Source: Escarpia spicata
Taxonomy: Eukaryota; Annelida; Polychaeta; Sabellida; Siboglinidae
DNA: 64,000 nucleotides
NCBI GenBank assembly: GCA_963995525.1
Contig: OZ023210.1
Location: 7,316,661-7,380,660, forward strand
Direction of reading: 5' to 3'
How positions within the stretch are numbered: the stretch's first letter is position 1; each line of letters begins with the position of its first letter. The position numbers and the translations under genes are program-made. Under the pieces are notes generated by a model. That model was given only the letters and a program-made list of their open reading frames with translations, had not been told where the DNA came from and made no database searches. Below, piece after piece: positions 59,505 through 64,000 of the stretch.

Positions 59505-59677
59505 GCGACCTCTTGACCCCTGGCGTGAAACCGCGTAAGCGTATAAGACGCGCACCCGCCACGACACGAGCCAGTACAGCCAGGAGACGGAAAAAGACAC
59601 GCACGTCGCGGAAACGTGAGTCCGACATATTCGACGATGGCGTTCGTGCACAAACTATCGTGTTAGGGACTCAGTAG
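59501..59677 (+). CDS. Short Arg/Lys-rich viral protein (copy B)
   Basis: 58 aa from ATG 59501 (MSDLLTPGVKPRKRIRRAP) to TAG 59675-59677, ending RAQTIVLGTQ. It is four residues longer than copy A because base 59664 is T (TTA, Leu) where copy A has G (TGA). It overlaps the MCP start by about 40 bp in another frame. Basic clusters suggest DNA binding or nuclear import in the virion; this may be the end of a larger protein. Confidence 0.5.
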   Translation: MSDLLTPGVKPRKRIRRAPATTRASTARRRKKTRTSRKRESDIFDDGVRAQTIVLGTQ

Positions 59678-60911
59678 CGAGCTCGATCTCTTCACTGTGC
59701 TCCGACTCAGACCAGCATCATCGATAGTCACACGGTACAACATCAATCCATGTCCTCGCTCGACTCGGGCGGACCGATAGAATTCGTCATACCCGGTTCG
59801 GGTGACGATTACCTGGATCTCGCCAGCACGATGCTACACGTTCAAGCGAAGGTGACGCGTGCCGACGCAGCCGACATCGACGCCACCGATGCAGTTGGTC
59901 CCGTGAATAACTGGCTCCATTCGCTGTTCAGTCAGGTCGACGTCTACCTGAACGGGACACTTGTGACTCCTTCGACCAACACGTACCCGTACCGCGCCTA
60001 CATAGAGACGCTGCTGAGTTACGGAGACGATGCCAAGGAGACGCAACTGACGAGCCACATGTGGCACAAGGTCACGGGCAATCGCACGAAACCGACGAAA
60101 TAGCCGCCGGCGATACAACCAACGTGGGGTTCGTCAACAGACGCAACATGATCACGCAGAGTCGTGTGGTCGACATGATGATTGGTCGTCTCCACGTGGA
60201 CCTGTTCCTCCAGGATAAATTCCTCATCAACGGCATAGAGGTCAAGATACGTTTGGTGCGCAGCAAGGATACGTTCGCGCTCATGGCCGGCGACGCCAAC
60301 CCTGACTACAAGGTAAAAATCATCAACGCCACACTGTTCGTCAATAAGGCCACAGCGGGCGTGCAGATGGCTCACATCAAAGCCCTCGAAAAAGCTACTG
60401 CAAGGTCTACTCCATTCCCGCGTATACCCGCTCGCACACGCACGAGAATCTCTTCCTTGGCACTCTTCCGAAACGTCTCGTGCTGTGCTGCATCGATGAC
60501 GACGGCTACAACGGGACCTACGCCAAAAATCCGTTCCAAGCCAAAAACAATCACATCAACTTCCTCGCCGTGTACGTGGACGGACGACAGATACCCTCCA
60601 AACCTTTCCATCAAATTTCGACGACGACCTCTTTGTCAGGTGCTACCACAACCTCGACGGGTAAGGTGTGGCAGGATGAAGGGAACGGCTTGTCTCGCGC
60701 CTACTTCCGACACGGCTACACCTTCTTCGGCGTGGATCTCACCCCCGATGAGTGCGACGACTGCTGCTTCCATCTGGTACAAAAGGGCAACCTGCGCATC
60801 GAGATTCATTTCCGCGACGCACTGTCGACCACTGTGAACGTCGTCGCCTACGCCGAGTTCGAGACCGTGCTGGAGATCGACAAGAGTCGCAACGTCATCT
60901 ACGTCTTCTGA
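59637..60911 (+). pseudogene. Major capsid protein (double jelly-roll), full span but broken (copy B)
   Basis: The gene starts at ATG 59637 but a TAG at 59664-59666 stops it after nine codons. A frameshift near 59701 leads to MSSLDSGGPIEFVIPGSGDD (59750). A second, near 60088, leads to NVGFVNRRNMITQSRVVDMM, and a third, near 60405, to LFLGTLPKRLVLCCIDDDGY through to FETVLEIDKSRNVIYVF and the stop at 60909-60911. The span of about 1,275 bp corresponds to roughly 420 residues, a normal size for adintovirus/Polinton hexon-like capsid proteins. No single frame encodes it. The stop codon overlaps the start of the protease gene (TGATG). Confidence 0.85.
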
Positions 60912-61165
60912 TGGAAACCCTGCAGATCGCCCGCCTACTCGCCCTCGATCCACACGCCGAGGCCATCGTTCGTGCGATCGTACCCAAAGACAGACTACTC
61001 ACGATGACGATAGACGCTTACCCGGTCGCCTTCGACACCAAGAAACCGGGCGGACATTGGATAGCACTGTACCTGGACGGCAATGGTCACGGCGAATACT
61101 TCTGCTCGTACGGCTGGCCGCCACGGCACGTCGAGTTCCGCCAATTCATGAATAAACATTGTGTA
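60911..61165 (+). pseudogene. Adenain-like (Ulp1-fold) cysteine protease, C-terminally truncated (copy B)
   Basis: It starts at ATG 60911, overlapping the MCP stop (METLQIARLLALDPHAEAI). The block KPGGHWIALYLDG contains the catalytic His, and GEYFCSYGWPP aligns with the position of the catalytic acidic residue, which here reads Cys. The frame then runs to FRQFMNKHC and into non-viral sequence at about 61165. The second half with the nucleophilic Cys is missing. Adenain-type enzymes cut capsid precursors during virion maturation. Truncation plus loss of the acid makes this inactive. Confidence 0.75.
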
Positions 61166-61168
61166 ACC

Positions 61169-61201
61169 AGGACTCATAATTCCAAGAGAATTCGGAGTCC
61201 T
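61169..61201. repeat. Hairpin at the 3' edge of viral copy B
   Basis: AGGACTC...GAGTCCT with an inner AATTC...GAATT gives 7 + 5 paired bases around a CAAGA loop. It sits directly after the protease break and may mark the junction. Confidence 0.6.
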
Positions 61202-61238
61202 GTGTCTAACGTTTTCGGACGATACTGCTTATCTCATG

Positions 61239-61350
61239 TTTCCCTCCCTCCCTCCCTCCCTCCCTCCCTCCCTCCCTCCCTCCCACCCTCCCTCCCTCCC
61301 TCCCTCCCTCTCACTCCTTCCTTCCATCCCTCCCTCCCTCCCTCCCACCT
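61239..61350. repeat. (CCCT)n microsatellite
   Basis: Tetranucleotide CCCT repeats with minor variants directly after the viral fragment. Confidence 0.95.
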
Positions 61351-61547
61351 CTCTCTTCCTCTCTGTTTCTCTTTCTGTGTCTGGTAGGAATAACCATTTT
61401 AAGATGTCCCATATTTTGTCTTCAAATCATCAATAAGTTTAATTTATTATATAAAAAAATGAAAACGATATACGAAAGTCGCCAAATCGACAATGTGCCC
61501 AAGTTTCGTAAAAACCGACCATATACGCTTGCGCGCACACATACACA

Positions 61548-61548
<1 letters not shown>

Positions 61549-61602
<54 letters not shown>
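61549..61602. repeat. (CA)n microsatellite
   Basis: About 25 CA units, joined to the dispersed repeat that follows, as at 21430-21570 in inverted orientation. Confidence 0.95.
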
Positions 61603-61607
<5 letters not shown>

Positions 61608-61795
61608 AACACACCGCAACATTGAAGTACAATAAATATTACCCGACACAGCCACCAGTGGCGATATGAGTAGAGAATCGACCGTCATGGACACTAGGCT
61701 GGCTACTTCGTGGGACTAAACCTAGGACGTAAGTAAAACGGTCTGTAAATGACAGGTGTAGGACAACGCTGTTGCATCGCAGGCAGGTAAGCGTC
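61603..61795 (+). repeat. Dispersed repeat copy, partner of 21265-21430
   Basis: It shares GGCTACTTCGTGGGAC (near 61699) and GTGTAGGACAACGCTGTTGC (near 61757) with the inverted copy near viral copy A. Both copies lie beside a CA/TG tract. Confidence 0.7.
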
Positions 61796-64000
61796 AATAC
61801 ATCGACCGTACAGAAAAATGGAAATATGTGGAAAACTGTTGTTATAAGGATTGTTAGGTGGAACTATTAACTTGCGTGTACGGTTTAAGTAACATTTATT
61901 CAGGTGTTACGCTCCAATTGCAAATCAGTCTTTAAACATAACCTCGATGTATCCTCTTTTCTCCCAAAATCAACAAGTGAAAAATGACCTGTTGTTGGAA
62001 TATGCCATTTTCTAACAACCAGCATTTAAGTGATACGCTACACTGATAGGCAGACACGTATTCCTATCTATCCGATGTTATATATATATATATAGCGTAA
62101 ACGACCCGAGACGTAAGCCTGCACCACTGTGACTCTCAGTAGTTTGTCAACTTTAGAAAACTATCAATCGTTTCATCAGTTTTGTTAGATTGGATTGACC
62201 CCGTCAGGTGCAAATTTGTTTTAAAAATGGTTCGTCGACCGACACGGTTATGAGTACCACCCCTTATGAACAACTGTATCCGCTTTTCAAGTCAACCAAT
62301 GTAAAGATTTTCACACGCAATGTCCAAATACATAATGTGTTTGAAATGTTACTGTGTCTTAGAACTTTGTCAACGTGGCGTCAAAATGGCGACATGCAAC
62401 TGTCATCAACAATTGCAGCTGTTTTATATTTTTATTAAAGTCCTTTCTACGTCAACTCGTTTTAAGCATGACTGATAGCTTAAACTCATCTAAAGAGCAG
62501 CAAACAGAGGGTTTTGATCTTCTAATGTTCGTTCCCATGGTCGGTTCTCTGGGGGAGAATGGTTCATCACTCAAATATCACGTGTAGGAGAAAGGTCCTC
62601 TAGAGAAGCACAGTGTTGAGTCGGTACCACAAAAGTCGCCATCCCAAACACCAATGTTGGGAATTTTAGTGGCTGAGTTATAGACGCATTATTATTATAC
62701 GTTTATGGGCAGTGTTTGTTTAATTGTAAAATATAATTTACATGAATACGTGAAAGGTCATCACAACTAGCCGTTGTATAAGCTTATATACTTATAAGCT
62801 AAATCTAACTCCTCGACGTCTCAGTATATACATATTCTTAACACAGACTGATAATTGGCGTGCCCCAGTTTTATCGTTCAGCTAACGTACAGAATTCTAT
62901 CACACCAACATCCAGACCGAGTCAAGTGCATTTCTATAAGTAAAAAAGATTTGACTCGATTTACATATTGCTTCATCCGAAGCGAAAAGAAAAGCGACTG
63001 CACTTAAATCAATATTGTATTAACTTACTTATCGATATATAATTTTAATCGAGGAATCTCAAGCACCAAACGTTTAGGGATTAATTTACGCCGCTACGAT
63101 TAGTACGTAAGATCTATATATTTTCATAATACCACTAATATGTCATGATTCACAACTTGCATTGGGTAAATTAGTTATTCGGAACGTAAAACGCAATGTG
63201 TGCGTAATACGTGAAATGTAACTTAACAATTGCACGAACCACGCACGCACGGTAAATATTTCGGAGAAACGGCCCCTGTGCCGTGGATTTGGCAAGACGC
63301 TGACGCAATAATGCTTATGTCTGCACTCTTGCCAATAACGTAGCAATAGAGGTATATTATGTTACAATTCTCAAGACTACGGCCTATCAATGAACTTCAC
63401 ATTATCTCCGGTCTTGTAATTTTGAACAAACAAAGAGTATCTGCGATCGAATTATGGTATTTATGTAACGATCCTGTGTGTTTTCTAACATTTGGTGAAT
63501 GTTGCAATCACGACTGTCAGCTACCAAGACATCCCGTTTTTTGCTAGTTGAATTTAACGTTTGCAAAACAACAGAAGCATCCATCACACAGTTCAACAAA
63601 CTCGTCGTGTTGACGTTATTCCTGCAGTCTGACTCTCGCCTTTGTGGTTACTATTCAGTTGCTCTTTATGTGTGGTTTCAGACTAAGTCCCACAAGTGCT
63701 AGCGAGGTCACAGTGCTCGTTAACAAAATTATTATTCGCTGGCTCGCTCGTGGCAAAAACGCCACGGAGAAGTAAGTGTCCCGCACCAGAGCGAGTGTTT
63801 AATATCGTACATTTGACGCACTGAACATTTCTCCGCTCTCAGTTAGATGTTCACCGATTAAACATGATCCGTATACTTTTAACAATTTCATTTTGTAATT
63901 TAACTTCTTCATCGACTTAACAATAAACAGTGTCGATCACAACAGCGTAATTCGGGGAATCATCCTGTCGTGAAACAAACGCCTCCAATGCCATGTAATT
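61796..64000. other. Anonymous AT-rich DNA to the window end
   Basis: No recognisable gene, RNA or transposon. Short frames (62208-62438, 63143-63346 and others) carry no known domain. A short TA run lies near 62080-62095. Confidence 0.4.

Larger units (their letters stand above)
56430..60078 (+). repeat. Duplicated viral block, copy B (pairs with 14898-18864)
   Basis: High-identity direct repeat of copy A. Viral sequence continues beyond both ends here. Shared stops (57056, 57514, 58128 against 15512, 15970, 16932) and the shared polymerase deletion show common descent from an already inactive element. Confidence 0.9.

Noticed and set aside
54776..61201. A complete, active Polinton/adintovirus in copy B
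   Set aside because: Polymerase, integrase, capsid and protease are all broken. The ATPase is absent and no terminal inverted repeats are visible.

Overview
The window is animal nuclear DNA, most likely from a marine invertebrate. That reading rests on long AT-rich introns, spliced exons with GT/AG boundaries, three decayed non-LTR retrotransposons, several DNA-transposon footprints, very long (TG)n and (CT)n microsatellites, and endogenous copies of a Polinton/Maverick-adintovirus-type DNA virus. Nothing bacterial (operons, Shine-Dalgarno sites, CRISPR) is visible. The species cannot be fixed from the sequence alone.

Layout. 1-12.9 kb is a macrosatellite of about 2,059 bp per unit (six units plus a stub, running off the left edge), with a 0.46 kb terminal-inverted-repeat element in the last full unit. 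12.9-18.9 kb is viral copy A, GC-rich against an AT-rich background. Its minus strand carries a small basic capsid-type protein, a packaging ATPase whose P-loop is destroyed, and an intact NADAR-domain gene. A regulatory gap with a TATA box, a tRNA-like sequence and a direct repeat follows. The plus strand then carries dead pieces of protein-primed DNA polymerase B, a conserved small protein, integrase, a basic protein and major capsid protein (MCP). 18.9-27.4 kb is mostly microsatellites and anonymous DNA.

27.4-43.0 kb is one host gene on the plus strand: a signal-peptide exon and, after a 14.6 kb intron, a single large exon encoding six FG-GAP/VCBS-like repeats (353 aa). The intron holds a ~9.8 kb interval bounded by inverted terminal and subterminal repeats (with a candidate multi-exon gene on its minus strand) and an antisense LINE. 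43.6-46.3 kb is a ~56 bp minisatellite split by a 1.87 kb TTAA-flanked giant palindrome that has a tRNA-like Pol III module in each arm. 46.5-54.8 kb contains two more LINE fragments and anonymous DNA.

55.1-61.2 kb is viral copy B (plus strand): a promoter with a CRE and a TATA box, zinc-finger/PolB, the conserved small protein, integrase remnant, basic protein, full-span but broken MCP, and an adenain-like protease fragment. Microsatellites, a dispersed repeat shared with the copy A flank, and anonymous DNA complete the window.

The two viral copies share the same stop codons, frameshifts and polymerase deletion. They are therefore duplicates of one already dead element, not two infections, and each has since gained private lesions. 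The most interesting signals are the still-open NADAR gene of viral origin, the single-base difference that trades off two overlapping viral genes between the copies, and the palindromic TTAA element with paired inward-facing Pol III modules.
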